Positions 10,831 to 22,429 of a stretch of 64,000 bases of DNA are shown here, piece by piece. Positions within the stretch are counted from its first letter, which is position 1, and each line of letters starts with the position of its first letter. Under the pieces are notes generated by a model. That model had not been told where the DNA came from. It worked only from the letters and a program-made list of their open reading frames with translations, and searched no databases. The stretch comes from Rhabdophis nuchalis (lineage: Eukaryota; Chordata; Lepidosauria; Squamata; Natricidae): NCBI GenBank assembly GCA_039707465.1, contig CM077647.1, positions 177,438,663-177,502,662 of the forward strand. The letters are read 5' to 3'. The translations under genes and the position numbers were made by a program.

Positions 10831-11300
10831 AAAAACATGGAGACAGATTTAACCGTAATTTCAATTGGAAAACTGTCGCCATCCTAGACCAAGCCAAGTC
10901 CAAAAATCCTAGAGAATTCCTGGAAGCCTGGCACTCTGACAGATTAGCCATCAACAGACACATAAACATAAACAATATCTATAGACTATGCAAAAGAGAC
11001 AATCAACCAGCCAAAAGGGGAACCAAAAGGCCAAAACACATCCTCACTAGCAAGCAGCACCCAGATGAGCACCGATGAACACCAAAATATCAAACCAACA
11101 ATCACATAAACAACACAAACACCCCAGTCAAGAAACTGCTAAACAAACTAAAAGTCCAACCCAAAAAACAACAACAACAACCCAAGACAACTCTTGTCAA
11201 CCCTGACAGGGCAAGCCACTAGAATATAAACTGGACAACAAATCCCATTCCTTATTACACTGATGTTGTTACCTAGATTGGGTAATGAAGCGTCTGCAGG
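10831..11300 (+). pseudogene. Penelope-like retroelement C-terminal fragment
   Basis: In frame from about 10,847 the plus strand encodes a run with KTVAILDQAKSKNPREFLEA, then WHSDRLAINRHININ, ending in a stop at about 11,079. This is the region after the GIY-YIG endonuclease in vertebrate Penelope-like elements. Downstream, 11,255-11,300 carries the element's second type of conserved hairpin (CTGATGT, arms around TTACC and GGTAA, GAAGCGTCTGC). The reverse transcriptase part is missing, possibly cut off by the purine tract upstream. Confidence 0.8.
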
Positions 11301-11322
11301 GAAAAAGCCAAGCTCCTCAAAT

Positions 11323-12015
<693 letters not shown>

Positions 12016-12560
12016 AGAAAGGGGGAGAGAAAGAAAGACTTAGGCCATTTTCCACTTTCCATAACGCCATGAAGTTTAAAAGGCGTTAAATGTATCTCAT
12101 AATCTCAACCGTTTTCCATTTGGAACACCGGGAAAGAAAAGTCTTTTAGACAGCTGCCTGTTGAGCAAAGGACCAGAGAGCCTTATTATCAGCTGTTCCA
12201 AGGATTCTCTTCCCTTCATCGCCCCCTGGAGGTCAACCTTCACAATTTCACAGCCGTATTAGTCCAGCCTTCGCTGATAGTCACAATTTCTCATCGGGTC
12301 CCTTGGGGAAATTAATCAGCCCTCCCTTCCACAGAGCTTCCTCGTGTATGCACAGGGTGTTCCTCACACTGGCTGGGGAATTGCAGGAAGTTGAAATGCA
12401 CACTTTTGAGAAACACTGTAATAAAAGACCCTGAATGTTAAATGCTGAATAACAGAACAGCACGGGAGGGGGAGATTGAATTACAGGTATGAGCACACGC
12501 TCCCCATTGCACACATGTGCATGCTTTCGGCACCCGAGCCCAAAAAGGTTACCCATCCCT
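12016..12560. other. Spacer with one possible hAT terminus
   Basis: No gene is supported. The end of the stretch (about 12,515-12,562) reads, on the minus strand, CAGGGATGGGTAACC followed by 'tttttgggc', which resembles a hAT terminus. I did not find its partner. Confidence 0.35.
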
Positions 12561-13235
12561 GGTACAGAATTTAAGCTCTCGTGACATCCCGACTCGACTA
12601 CTGTAATGCTCTCTACATGGGGCTTCCCTTGAGGTGCACTCGAAAGCTACAGTTAGTGCAGAATGCAGCCGCGCGGGTGATTACGGGAGCCTCTAGATGC
12701 TCCCATATAACACCGATCCTGCGCGAGCTGCATTGGCTTCCTGTGGCCTTTCGGGTGCGCTTCAAGGTTCTGACGACTATCTTTAAAGCGCTCCATGGCT
12801 CGGGGCCTAGTTATATGCGAGACCGTCTCCTGCCCCATACATCCCTTCGGCCGATCCGCTCCCACAGAGAGGGCCTTCTCAGGGTGCCGTCGGCCGGGCA
12901 ATGCCGACTGGCGACACCCAGGGGAAGAGCCTTCTCTGTGGCAGGCCCTGCCCTTTGGAACGACCTACCCCCTGAATTGCGTACCATCTCCGGCCTCCGC
13001 CTCTTCCGCCAGTGTCTAAAGACACACCTTTTTCAGCAAGCCGGCCTAGCCTAACCTCCCGTCAGGGCTATTTTAAACGGGGGATTTTAATTTGGTTTTT
13101 AGCATAGGATTGTAATTTAATATGTTTTTAAATTTTGTATTTATCGTTTTGTATGTTTTTAAATTCCTGTGCGCCGCCCTGGGTCCTTCGTGGAGAAGGG
13201 CGGGATATAAATGTGATTTTTAAAAAAAAAAATAA
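12561..13235 (+). pseudogene. L2 LINE with last 157 ORF codons
   Basis: An open frame (12,581-13,054) encodes SRLDYCNALYMGLPLRCT, LQLVQNAAARVITG, LRELHWLPV and GRAFSVAGPALWNDLPPE, the reverse-transcriptase thumb and C-terminal signature of the L2 clade. The 3' UTR with 'ccctgggtccttcgtgg' and an A-rich end follows to about 13,235. It is 5' truncated but the remaining frame is unbroken. Confidence 0.88.
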
Positions 13236-13314
13236 GCCAGAATTGATTTTTATGAAACAAATCAGGTTGCTATGCCACCTGCAGGCGAAAGAAGGAAAAA
13301 CACCGGTATTAGGT

Positions 13315-14568
13315 CAGTGATGGTGAACCTTTTTTGGCTCGTGTGCCAAAAGCGGGGGGAGCACGGGGGGTGTGAGGGGGTGCCACACCCATAATGCAAT
13401 GCGCACGACTCCAGAATGCATGCGCGCACGACCAGCGCTCCCCCCCCCCCATTGGTGGCATGCTTTTTTCACCCTCCCAGGTTCCAAAGGCTTTAAAAGA
13501 GAGCCTGGGGAGGGGAAAACAGCCTCTTCCCTCCCCCCCCCCAAGGCCCTCCAGAGGCTTCGGAAGCTTCCCTGAAGCTTCCGGAGGGTGAAAAACCGGC
13601 CCTACAGGCAAACCAGAAGTTCGGGAACGGACTTCTGGTTTGCTCATAGGGCTGGTTTTAGCCCTCCGGAGCCTTCAGGGGGCTAAAGGAAGCTTCCCTG
13701 AAGGCTCTGGAGGGCAAAAAACGACCCTACGAGCAAACCGGAAATGACTTCCAGTTTATCCAGAGGCCCGTTTTTTTGTCCTAAAGAGCCGGAGGGCAAA
13801 AAACATCTCTACAAGCAACCTGGAAGTGACTTCTGGTTTGCTTGTAGGGTCGTTTTTTGCCCTCCGGAGCCTTCAGGGAAGCTTCCTGAGGGCTCCTGAA
13901 CGCTCCTGAGGGCTGAAACCAGTAATAAGAGCAACCTGGAAGTGACTTCCGGTTTGCTCGTAGGGGTGTTTTTTTGCCTTCTGGAGCCTTCAGGGAAGCT
14001 TCCTGAGGGCTCCTGAACGCTCCTGAGGGCTGAAACCAGTAATAAGAGCAACCTGGAAGTGACTTCCGGTTTGCTCGTAGGGGTGTTTTTTGCCCTCTGG
14101 AGCCTTCAGGGAAGTCTCCTGAGGGCTCCTGAATGCTCCTGAGGGCTGAAACCAGTCCTACGAGTAACCTGAAAGTGACTTCGGGTTTGGTTGTAGGGTC
14201 GTTTTTTGCCCTCCGGAGCCTTCAGGGAAGCCTCCTGAGGGCTCTTGAATGCTCCTGAGGGCTGAAACCAGTACTAAGAGCAACCTGGAAGTGACTTCCA
14301 GTTTGCTCGTAGGGGTGTTTTTTGCCCTCCGGAGTCTTCAGGGAAGCTTCCTTTAGGCCCCTGAAAACTCTGGAGAGCTACAACCGGCCCTACGAGCAAA
14401 CCAGAAGTACGTTCTCAAACTTCAGGTTTGCCCTGTAGGGCCAGTTTTTCACACTCCGGAGGCTTCAAGGAAGCCTCCGGAGGGCGAAAAATGGCCTCAA
14501 AAGAAGGCCAAAGTCAGCGGGCCAGTGCATGGATGCGTGGCAAGCGTGCCCTAGGTTCGCCATTACGG
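13315..14568. mobile_element. hAT element with minisatellite interior
   Basis: Termini are CAGTGATGGTGAACC on the left and, read on the minus strand from the right end, CCGTAATGGCGAACC. TATTAGGT flanks both sides (13,307-13,314 and 14,569-14,576), an exact 8-bp target duplication. The interior is a tandem array with a repeating block of roughly 115 bp ('ctccggagccttcaggga', 'cctgaacgctcctgagg', 'gacttccggtttgctcg'). No transposase is present. A related element lies at 28.5-29.3 kb. Confidence 0.92.
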
Positions 14569-14654
14569 TATTAGGTGATTCCAGAATCAGGTGGAGAAAG
14601 AGCACAGCCACCTGACGGTGCAGCAAGAGTGTTCTTCACCAGCTCAGAAGGGCC

Positions 14655-15190
14655 TATTTATTTATTTATTTATTATTTAAATTTATAGACCGCCCCCTCT
14701 CCCCCATGGGGACTCGGGGCGGTGCACAGGAAATTAAAATCTAATAAATAACAATATACAACATACAAAATATTAAAACTGAATTAAATTATCCCTGTGC
14801 TAAAACAATATTTGAAATCCCTAAAAACCTTAACAATACCCTTAAAATTTAAATTAAAACAAATTTATTTTTTTTACGGCTAGGTATAAAAGTTAAGCCA
14901 GGCCGGCCTGCTGAAATAAGTGAGTTTTTAACTTCTGGCGGAAGGAGCGGAGGTCCGTCGTTGTTCTAATTTCAGGGGGTAGGTCGTTCCAGAGCAGTGG
15001 TGGGTTTCAAATTTTTTAGAACCTACTCTGTAGGTGTGGCCTATTTTGTGGGCGTGGCTTGGCAGTCATGTGACAGGGTGGGAGTGGCCACCTTTTAAAA
15101 TGTGGTGAAACTCATTTAACAATGCTCTTGCTTAGCAACCAAAATGTTGGACTCAATTGTGATGATAAATTCTTTCTTTCTTTCTTTCTT

Positions 15191-15229
<39 letters not shown>

Positions 15230-15525
15230 TTCCTTCCTTCCTTCCTTCCTTTCCTTCCCGTTGGGTCACTGGCAGCGGTGGGCCAGATTTACTTCCAGGT
15301 ATGCCAGTGGAACCCCCTCTCACCGGTTCTCTACATTTCACCAACCGGCTCTCGCGAGTAGGTGCGAGCCTGCAGAAACCCACCACTGTTCCAGAGGTTG
15401 GGGCCCACCACAGAGAAGGCCCTTCCCCTGGGCGTCGCCCGCTGGCATTGCCTACTGGACAGCACCCGGAGAAGTCCCTCTCTGTGCGAGCGAATCGGCC
15501 GAAGGGATGTATGGCCTAGCCTGAT
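14655..15525 (-). pseudogene. L2 LINE 3' end split by a hAT element
   Basis: The 3' UTR and last codons run from 14,655 to 14,994 on the minus strand (tail ATTT at 14,656-14,672). ORF sequence resumes at 15,389, encoding on the minus strand GRAFSVVGPNLWN, then HTSLRPIRSHREGLLRVL. The two parts are one L2 copy divided by the inserted element. Confidence 0.85.
14995..15388. mobile_element. Non-autonomous hAT element with CT/TTTC/TTCC interior
   Basis: Starts CAGTGGTGGGTTTC and ends GAAACCCACCACTG, perfect 14-bp inverted termini. TTCCAGAG lies on both sides (14,987-14,994 and 15,389-15,396). The interior holds TTTC, CT and TTCC microsatellites (about 15,170-15,255). Same family as relics at 19.1, 54.7 and 61.3 kb, recognisable by 'gtgggcgtggcttgg'. 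Confidence 0.93.
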
Positions 15526-15717
15526 TATATCCAAATGCTTTCCATTTCTAATCCTTATGGTAGAAAAAAATAATAATTAAAATACCAGAGATAAATAGAG
15601 CTTTCACTTCAAGATGCTTTTTCTGCCACCTGCTGGATAAAAAACAGCAAGAATTCAACTCCACTTGAAAACTGGGGGAAAGATCTTGAAATAAGCCCTT
15701 AATCATTCTAGAGTTGT

Positions 15718-15835
15718 TTAACAGATTAACAGAGTTGGAAGGGACCTTGTGGGTCATCTAGTCCAACCCCACCACCCAAGCAGAAGACCCTACACCCTTT
15801 CTGGCAGATGACAGCCCAATCTTTTTGTCAGGGTT
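15718..15835 (-). mobile_element. CR1 LINE 3' UTR fragment
   Basis: Short antisense copy of the conserved CR1 3' end ('acagagttggaagggacc'), diverged from other copies. Confidence 0.7.
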
Positions 15836-15924
15836 TCAAATAGCATCCAAAAATAAAGAGTCCAAGGCCAATGTATTTGTCAAAGTTCCCATTTCTTAAG
15901 AGAACCATGTTGGCACATCTGGGA

Positions 15925-16210
15925 AAACCCGAATCTGAAAGCTTCCCGGTTTTCCCCACCTAGCTGAAAGTTCAAGATCTTACCCCGCTCTCCCTCTACA
16001 CCCACAAGTCCATCCCATGGTCCAATCTCCCGCTGCCATGCTAGCAGTTTCCACCCATCCAGTTCCTGTCAGGTGCAGAGACAAAGGATGACCTTGGCTT
16101 TCTAGAAAGAATTTTGTTTTGGCTACACAGTAAGGAACTCCGTACAATTCCCCACAGTAGAAAAAGGCATAGTAGAATAATAGAAAGTGTGGCAGGCCAA
16201 AGATCCAAAA
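15925..16210 (-). repeat. Interspersed repeat, inverted relative to 54.1-54.4 kb
   Basis: The segment matches 54,150-54,400 in opposite orientation. Shared phrases, read on the minus strand here, are 'tttctactgtggggaa', 'tcctttgtctctgcacctg' and 'gaccatgggatggacttg'. The family was not recognised and there is no coding sequence. It could be an LTR or 3' UTR remnant. Confidence 0.6.
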
Positions 16211-16234
16211 GAAAACTGCAGGCCTGACCCTCTT

Positions 16235-16535
16235 CTCGAAAGCCTCCAGGGATGAAGCTCCCACAACTTCCGAAGGCAACTTCTGTTCCATGAGTGGATT
16301 GTTCTCCCTGTGAGAAAATATGTCTCCTTATTCCCAAGTTGAATCTCTCCTGGATCAGTTTCCACCCATTATTCCTTGCCTGGCCTTTGAGTGCTTTGGA
16401 GAATAGCTTGACCTCTTCCCCCCTCCTCTCTGGGGCAGCCCCTCAAGTATTGGAAGATGCTCTCCTGTCTTCTCTGGTCCTTCTCTTCACTAGACTAGCC
16501 AGGCCTAGTTGGGCAGAGGCCTTCCAGACCTTGGA
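16235..16535 (-). pseudogene. Diverged CR1 LINE C-terminal fragment
   Basis: Antisense CR1 ORF2 end with many substitutions: 'gtgggagcttcatccctgg' in place of the usual wording, and the TRSNGWKLI-equivalent block near 16,350. An old copy with broken frames. Confidence 0.7.
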
Positions 16536-16560
16536 AATTCAACTTGGTGGTCAGGATGTC

Positions 16561-17205
16561 AATCCTTGTTTGATGGTTTTCTAGACTCACTTCCATCATA
16601 TTCAACATCAACGTTTCTCTTAGGATTCCACCAAAATTGTTTTTGGGTGAGTTGAGAAGTAGAAGAACTCAGTATCCTTCATCCTTCTTTCCTGAACATT
16701 GCTGTGTTTCATTTTTAGCCTACACAGAGTTAGGAGCTCCTGCACTACTCCAATAACAGTTTACCCTTCCCCCATCCTGAAGTTTTCTACACCGTTTCTG
16801 ATCCTCTGCTGCCACCCGGAGGCCATTGTGAACATTGCTGCATTTTAAAATCACACAGAAGTGGAAGGAACCTTGGAGGTCTTCTAGTCCAACCTCCCTC
16901 TACCATTCCAGCTACCCAATCTCTTCATCAAAGCTTCTTTTTCCATTTAGACCCAAGGAGAAAAGTTCTGGTTTCATCTTTATCTCCATTTTCAAATTGT
17001 TCTATATTAAAATATGAATCATAGTCCATTTTTTTTCTTTATCAGATGTCTACATAGATGATTAAATAGTTATTTCTTTAATTTGCACTAAGCTAATAAG
17101 AAAATAGAAGTCAGTTACAAGTTCCATATTTTTTACATTTTTTAAAAAAAAAAAAGCAGTTTCAAGTGGAATTACTAGTTGGACTCTACGCAGAATGGAC
17201 ATGGA
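16561..17205. other. Spacer with one small CR1 fragment
   Basis: A short antisense CR1 3' end lies at about 16,848-16,935. The rest holds no supported feature. Confidence 0.5.
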
Positions 17206-17890
17206 ACTATACAATGCAATACAATAGCAGAGTCGGAAGGGGCCTTGGAGATCATCTAGTCCAACTCTCTGCCTAGGCAGAAAACCTTATACCATTTCAA
17301 ACAAATGGCTATCCAACATCTTCTTGAAGACTTGCAGTGTTGGGGCATTCACAACTTCTGGAGACAAGCTGTTCCACTGACTAATTGCTCTAACTGTCAG
17401 GAAATTTCTCCTCAGTTCTAAGTTGCTTCTCTCCTTGATTAGTTTCCACCCATTGCTTCTTGTTCTACCCTCAGATGCCTTGGAGAATAGTACGACTCCC
17501 TCTTATTAGTGGCAACCCCTGAGATATTGGAAGACTGCTATCATATCTCCCTTAAGTCCTTCTTTTCCTCAAAGTAGACATACCCAGTTCCTGTAACCGT
17601 TCTTCCCATGTTTTAGTCTCCAGTCCCCTCATCCTCTTGGTTGCTCTTCTCTGCACTCTTTCTAGAGTCTCCACATCTTTTCTACATCGTGGTGACCAAA
17701 ACTGGATGCCGTATTCCAAGTGTGGCCTTCCCAAGGCCTTATAAAGTGGGATCGAGTCCCTTCTGGGAGAGTCCCTTCTGGGACTCGAGTCCCTTCTGGG
17801 AGAGAGAGCGGGTTATAAATTAAATTATTATTATTATTATTAACACTTCACGCGATCTTAATCCTATCCCTCTATTTATGCAGCCTAGAA
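17206..17890 (-). pseudogene. CR1 LINE 3' end with small inserted sequence
   Basis: Antisense CR1 with an ACAAT-like start (about 17,210) and ORF2 C-terminal coding to 17,745, resuming at about 17,843. The 90-100 bp between contain 'gagtcccttctgggag' repeated and an ATT run, probably the 3' end of another retroelement inserted there. A 60-codon frame (17,734-17,552) remains. Confidence 0.78.
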
Positions 17891-18495
17891 TATATGCCTC
17901 CTGAAGATCTTCCCTATCATTTCATGGATATCAACCCTATGGGCCTCCAGAAATCAAAAATATTTTAGCATCTGCGTTGACACAGTCACTAAAAACTTTT
18001 CTCTTTCTGCTTGCTCTAATTTAGCCTCTGTGGAGTCTTTCCTGAGCATCTCCTGCCATCGTGTGGACATTGTCAACATAGCAGTCTCTTAAATGAAATG
18101 CAAGCCTTTTATATTTTTCTATTAATTAATTTTTATATTTTCCCATATGACAGTTTCTAGTTCTCTGATTTTTTTCCTAGTAAGTCTTTTGTCCCACTTC
18201 TCTGCTCCTGTCCTCTACCTTCTCTTTATTTTGACACATCCGCTCTCTTCAATTTTCTCCAGGTCAACATCAAAAGGATATTTTATATTTCTCTTTGTTG
18301 GGACATAATCTCCTATTTCAAATTTTCCTTATGCCACTAACAACCTCCAAAACCGCTTTGGCCTGCTTTTTATTCCCTTTTGTTGGGATACTTCCTCTCT
18401 TTTACAATTTTCCTGGAGGTTTTTTTGCCTGCTTTTTATTTCCCTCCAATTCTACCCCGTTTTTTAAAAAAACTTCTTACAATTTGTGCTTCCAT
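17891..18495. other. Unannotated spacer
   Basis: Pyrimidine- and AT-rich, with no supported gene or repeat. Confidence 0.4.
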
Positions 18496-18497
18496 GA

Positions 18498-18592
18498 GAT
18501 CAGAGGTGGCATTCAGCAGGTTCTGAACAGTTCTGGAGAAACGGGAGCGGAAATTATGAGTAGTTCGGAAAACCGGTAAATACCACCTCTGG
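18498..18592. mobile_element. hAT fragment
   Basis: Begins CAGAGGTGGCATTCAGC and ends 'aataccacctctg', inverted ends of a short hAT-type element. I see no matching target duplication because the right flank is an L2 fragment. Confidence 0.5.
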
Positions 18593-19045
18593 CTGGCTGC
18601 ACCCCTCATCTATTCCCTAGCTATCTGCGGGATCGGATTCTGCCCCATACATCCCTGCGGCCGATCCGCTCCCACAGAGAGGGACTTCTCCGGGTGCCGT
18701 CCACTAGGCTATGCCAGCGGGCGACGCCCAGGGGAAGGGCCTTCTCTGTGGCGGGCCCAGCCCTCTGGAACGACCTTCCCCCCGAAATTAGAACAACTAC
18801 GGACCTCTGCTCCTTCCGTCAAAAATTGAAAACACACTTTTTCTGCTTGGCCGGCCTAGGTTAGTCTTCCATTTTTAACTGGGTTTTTTAGGGGGGTGTA
18901 GTTTAGTTTTAGTATAGTGGGTTTTAGCGCAGGGATAATTTGTTTAATTCTTATTTTGACTATTTATGTATTTTATATTTGCTTTTTTAACTTCCCTGTG
19001 CACCGCTCCGAGTCCCTTTGGGGAGAGGAGGCGGTCTATAAATAA
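18593..19045 (+). pseudogene. L2 LINE 3' end
   Basis: Encodes a diverged PIRSHREGLLRVPS and GRAFSVAGPALWNDLPPE run, ends its coding part with KLKTHFFCLAG-type residues, then the 3' UTR 'ccgagtccctttggggag'. It is followed by a TTG/TTA run (about 19,045-19,092). Confidence 0.82.
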
Positions 19046-19092
19046 AATTATTATTATTGTTGTTATTGTTGTTGTTGTTGTTGTTGTTGTTA

Positions 19093-19490
19093 TTCTCTGC
19101 CTCCCGAGTCCCAGCTGATCAGGAGGAAATGGGGAGTTTGCCGTAACCTTCTCCTGCCATGCACACCAAGCCACGCCCACCAAGCCACGCCCACCAAGCC
19201 ACGCCCACAGAGCCGGTAGTAAAAAATATTGAATCGCACCACTGCACGAGATGTGTTACTACCATCAGCATAGTGTAGAGAGCTAGCACCCACTCCTCTC
19301 TTAGAAGAATGAAATGTTTTGAGGAATATTTTAAAAAGACAGAATATTATATTTTCCTGTATGAGAAATGGAGAAATATGATTTTTAGAGGGAGAAAGTG
19401 GACCCCACCTTTTCTTAATAGCCCAGAGCACACGCATACCTGATTTTGGCATCCGAGGCAAAATCGTTTCACCATCACCGCTCTAGACTA
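19093..19490. mobile_element. hAT relics
   Basis: Holds 'ccaagccacgcccacc' repeated three times and ends a block with 'gaatcgcaccactgc' (about 19,240), the right end of the CAGTGGTG hAT family. A second hAT-like end ('gtttcaccatcaccg') lies at about 19,468-19,482. Boundaries are uncertain. Confidence 0.5.
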
Positions 19491-19492
19491 TC

Positions 19493-19690
19493 TTCACAGT
19501 CAAGGATTGATTATAAGCCAAGTTAAAATAGTTTGCACCACAGTAACTTCAGTTTAAAGTGAAAAGAGTCTTAACTTTATATATTCTTTAAGTTCCTTTT
19601 AACTTTTCTAATCCTTTGCCGCCCTCCAGTGGGGATTTTTCTTACTGCAAGCTTCTTAAGGTCTGTTCTATTCTATTGTGAGCAGGGGAG
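19493..19690 (+). repeat. Short copy of the 20.4/22.0-kb duplicated unit
   Basis: Matches the starts of the two larger duplicate units ('aagttaaaatagtttgca', 'ctttgccgccctccagtgg', 'cttcttaaggtctgttct'). It is the third and most diverged copy of that unit. Confidence 0.7.
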
Positions 19691-19694
19691 TGGA

Positions 19695-20238
19695 GGACTC
19701 TTCTCGTGATTAGAGAAGCGAGAAGGAAATTTTCCTTCTTGTCTAAAAAACGTTATATAAAAATGGAATCTGGTTTAAATGGTTAATGCCTGAAGGAATG
19801 TTGGTATTCTGGGAGGGAGGTAGAATTAGAATTAAAGCAATAGGGGAGGCTGAGGCCTTTCTTAAAAAACATTCCTCAATCCTGGGAGATGAAGAAGAAG
19901 GAACAGGAGGAGCCATGGCCCCGCCCTCTGAGGGGAGGGAGAAAGAAGGTGCGATAGCAAAAAGGCTCAGATCTCAAAAATAATTAATTTTGAATTATTG
20001 TAATTCTTGAAACGGATGAAAACGTAAAACTAAAGATTGAATGTATGAACTTAACAAAAAAATGTGCCAAATGTATATATCTCCTAACACTACTTGTTTA
20101 ACATGATATTGTATGAGGACCCGATTGCAGTCACCATCTCTGGTATGGAAGCTCTAAAATGTATAATATAAACCCTAATTACCCTTTCCTTACATTATAA
20201 AATTGTAAAATCAATAAAAAACTTTTATTCGTGAAATA
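19695..20238 (+). pseudogene. 5'-truncated ORF1-only L1 (HAL1-like) copy
   Basis: Encodes the C-terminal domain of L1 ORF1p in a frame to about 19,983 (PEGMLVFWEGG, then AEAFLKKHSS) that is nearly the same as residues 220-282 of the intact ORF at 23.3-24.1 kb. It passes straight into a 3' UTR and ends in 'aaaatcaataaaaaactt'. There is no ORF2 between ORF1 and the tail, so the family really lacks ORF2. The 5' end is truncated. Confidence 0.8.
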
Positions 20239-20389
20239 CCATTAATTGTATTAATGTCCGATATATAGTGTGGATTCCAGGCAGACGAGCTGTATTCGAG
20301 GATTGGTCTGGCAAAGGTTTTGTATGCCCTAGTTTACAGTACAGTGCTATTATTATCATCAGCATATCTTGTCTGATCTAAACTGTAGC
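20239..20389. other. Short spacer
   Basis: No supported feature. Confidence 0.4.
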
Positions 20390-22018
20390 ATGCTTGTTAG
20401 TCTCTGGACTATCTTGGCAGTCAGGGATTGATTATAAACCAAGTTAAAATAGTTTGCAAACTTCCGTTTGAATGGCATGGAGTCTTTTATGTACTCTTCA
20501 TTTTAAGTTCTTTTCAATGTTCCTAATCCTTTGCTGCCCTCCAGTGGGGATTTTGTCTTACTGCAGTTTCTTAAGGTCTGTTCTCCAACAGAGGAAGATT
20601 TCTGATAGTTATCATGAAGATCGTATAATCTTGCCTCATGGGAATTCTCCATCATCCAGGTCGTGATTGTCCCAAAGGTGCTTTTTTCAAGAGGCAACTG
20701 GACTTTTTGGTTTTTCTTGCAAGATGTTTCGCATCAGAGCTGAAGAAGCTTCTTGGATGAGAAGCGAACTGTCTTCGAAGAAAAACAAGAAAGTCCATTT
20801 GCGTCTTGAAAAATGCACATTTGGGTCATATAATCTTCATGAGTGGAAGCTTTCAAGGGGAGATTGGGCTGCCATTTGTTGGGGATGGTGTAGGTCTCCT
20901 GCTTGGGCAGGGGGTGGGTGGGTTAGACTAGATGACCTACAATGTCCTGTGGGAAGTTATCACCATCTCTCTCTCAGAAAAATGAAATGCACTAGGAAAT
21001 ATTGAAAAGGCAGAATACTATTCTACTCTGAATGTGATAAGGGAAAAACATGTTTTGATTCCTGCAGTTTCCTGCCTACTCCACCTTTTGTCAATGGGTC
21101 ATTAAGAGGCCAAGCCAGTCTATTCACATAACAAAAGACCCCTCCCCATCAGCTCCAGGGTGATGGAATCAAGGCAGGCTAGTATAAGCCTTTCTGACCA
21201 CATGGCATCTGAGAACTCAGCCTAGAGAGTTGCCTATGCATTGCCCCATGTGAGCCTGGCAACCAATCAGAGTACAGTACTTTACACAGGAACAGGAAAC
21301 AGATAGGTGGGGCCAAACAGTTGATAAAAAGCCCTGCAAGCCCCTTGCTCACCCCTTCTCTCTTCCTGTCCACCAACATTGAAACATGTAAGCACCTTTT
21401 CTGGTCAGGACTCCAGCCATGTGGTCCTGTCCACCATTAAACCATCTTTCCAAGCAGCCTCCATGTCTCCAGTGTCTTCTTCCCCACTTGGAGCCAAACC
21501 CAGAAGGACTTTTCCTTACTACAGTCCCTTCCAGCTCTGTTAATCTATCTATCTATTTTATTTTAAGGCAGCCTTCTTGCCTCCCTCCCTCCCTCCGTTC
21601 AAAGAGAGCAAGAGAGAATATAAAACATAAAAGATAAGAAATTGAAATAGATGCTATATAGATGACAGAGATGATAGATAGAAGATAGAAAAATAGAGAA
21701 GGAGAGAGGGAAAGAGAAGGAGAGAGAGAGAAGGTCGGAGAGGGGTAGAGAGAAGGAGAGGGAGGGAGGGAGAGGGGAGGGGAGAGAGAAGGAGAGAAAG
21801 AGAAAAGGAGAGAGAGGAAAGGAGAGAGGGGGACGAGATAGAGGAGAGAGGGAGGGAGAAGGTGGGAGAGAGGAAAAAGAGAAGGAGAGAAAGAGGAGAG
21901 AGAGAAGGAGAGAGGGGGAAGGGAAGAGAGAGAGAAGGAGAGAGAAAGAGAATAGGAGAGAGAGGAGAGAGAGGGAGGAAGGAGAGAGAGGAGAGAGCAA
22001 GGGAGGGGAGAGGAGGAG
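20390..22018 (+). repeat. Tandem duplicate unit, copy 1
   Basis: Starts 'gactatcttggcagtcag' and contains the Penelope-like hairpin at 20,740-20,775, a CR1 3' fragment near 20,885-20,950, and, from 21,520, the segment 'cttccagctctgttaatct' followed by a CTAT run and a GA-rich tract (about 21,690-22,018). Compared with copy 2 it carries an extra ~570 bp (about 20,950-21,520) and lacks the L1-derived insert. No coding gene is recognised. Confidence 0.75.
20740..20776 (+). other. Hammerhead-like hairpin (degraded)
   Basis: CTGAAGA, arms GCTTCT and AGAAGC around TGGATG, then GAACTGTC where GAAACGTC is expected. It belongs to a Penelope-like terminal repeat. The altered GAAA box predicts no cleavage. 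Confidence 0.45.
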
Positions 22019-22317
22019 AGTTTGCAAACAGTAACTTCCATTTGAAGTGACAGGGAGTCTTAATTTTTACATACTCTCCATTTTAAATTCTTTTCAACAT
22101 TCCTAATCCTTTGCTGCCCTCCAGTGGAGATTCTTTCTTACTGCAGGTTCTTAAGGTCTGTGCTCCAACAGAGGAAGTTTTCTGATAGTTATCATGAAGA
22201 TCGTATAATCTTGCCTCCTGGGGATTCTCCGTCATTCAGGTCGTGGTTGTCCCAAATGTGCTTTTTTCAAGAGGCAACTGGACTTCCTGGTTTTATTTGC
22301 AAGATGTTTCACATCAG

Positions 22318-22355
22318 AGCTGAAGAAGCTTCTTGGATGAGAAGTGAAATGTCTT
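22318..22355 (+). other. Hammerhead-like hairpin with intact core boxes
   Basis: CTGAAGA, arms GCTTCT and AGAAGT (one G-T pair) around TGGATG, then GAAATGTC. Both core boxes, CUGANGA and GAAA, are present, making this the best-preserved copy here. An extra A lies between the first box and the stem, so activity is uncertain. Confidence 0.5.
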
Positions 22356-22429
22356 CGAAGAAAAACAAGAAAGTCCATTTGCCTCTTGAAAAATGCACCT
22401 TTGGGACAACCACGACCTGAATGACTTCC

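Noticed and set aside
9773..10975. A 400-codon minus-strand frame and several 100-350 codon frames across the purine tract
   Set aside because: Pure Ser/Leu/Pro or Arg/Gly/Glu low complexity produced by GGGAGA repeats, with no domain or splice signal.
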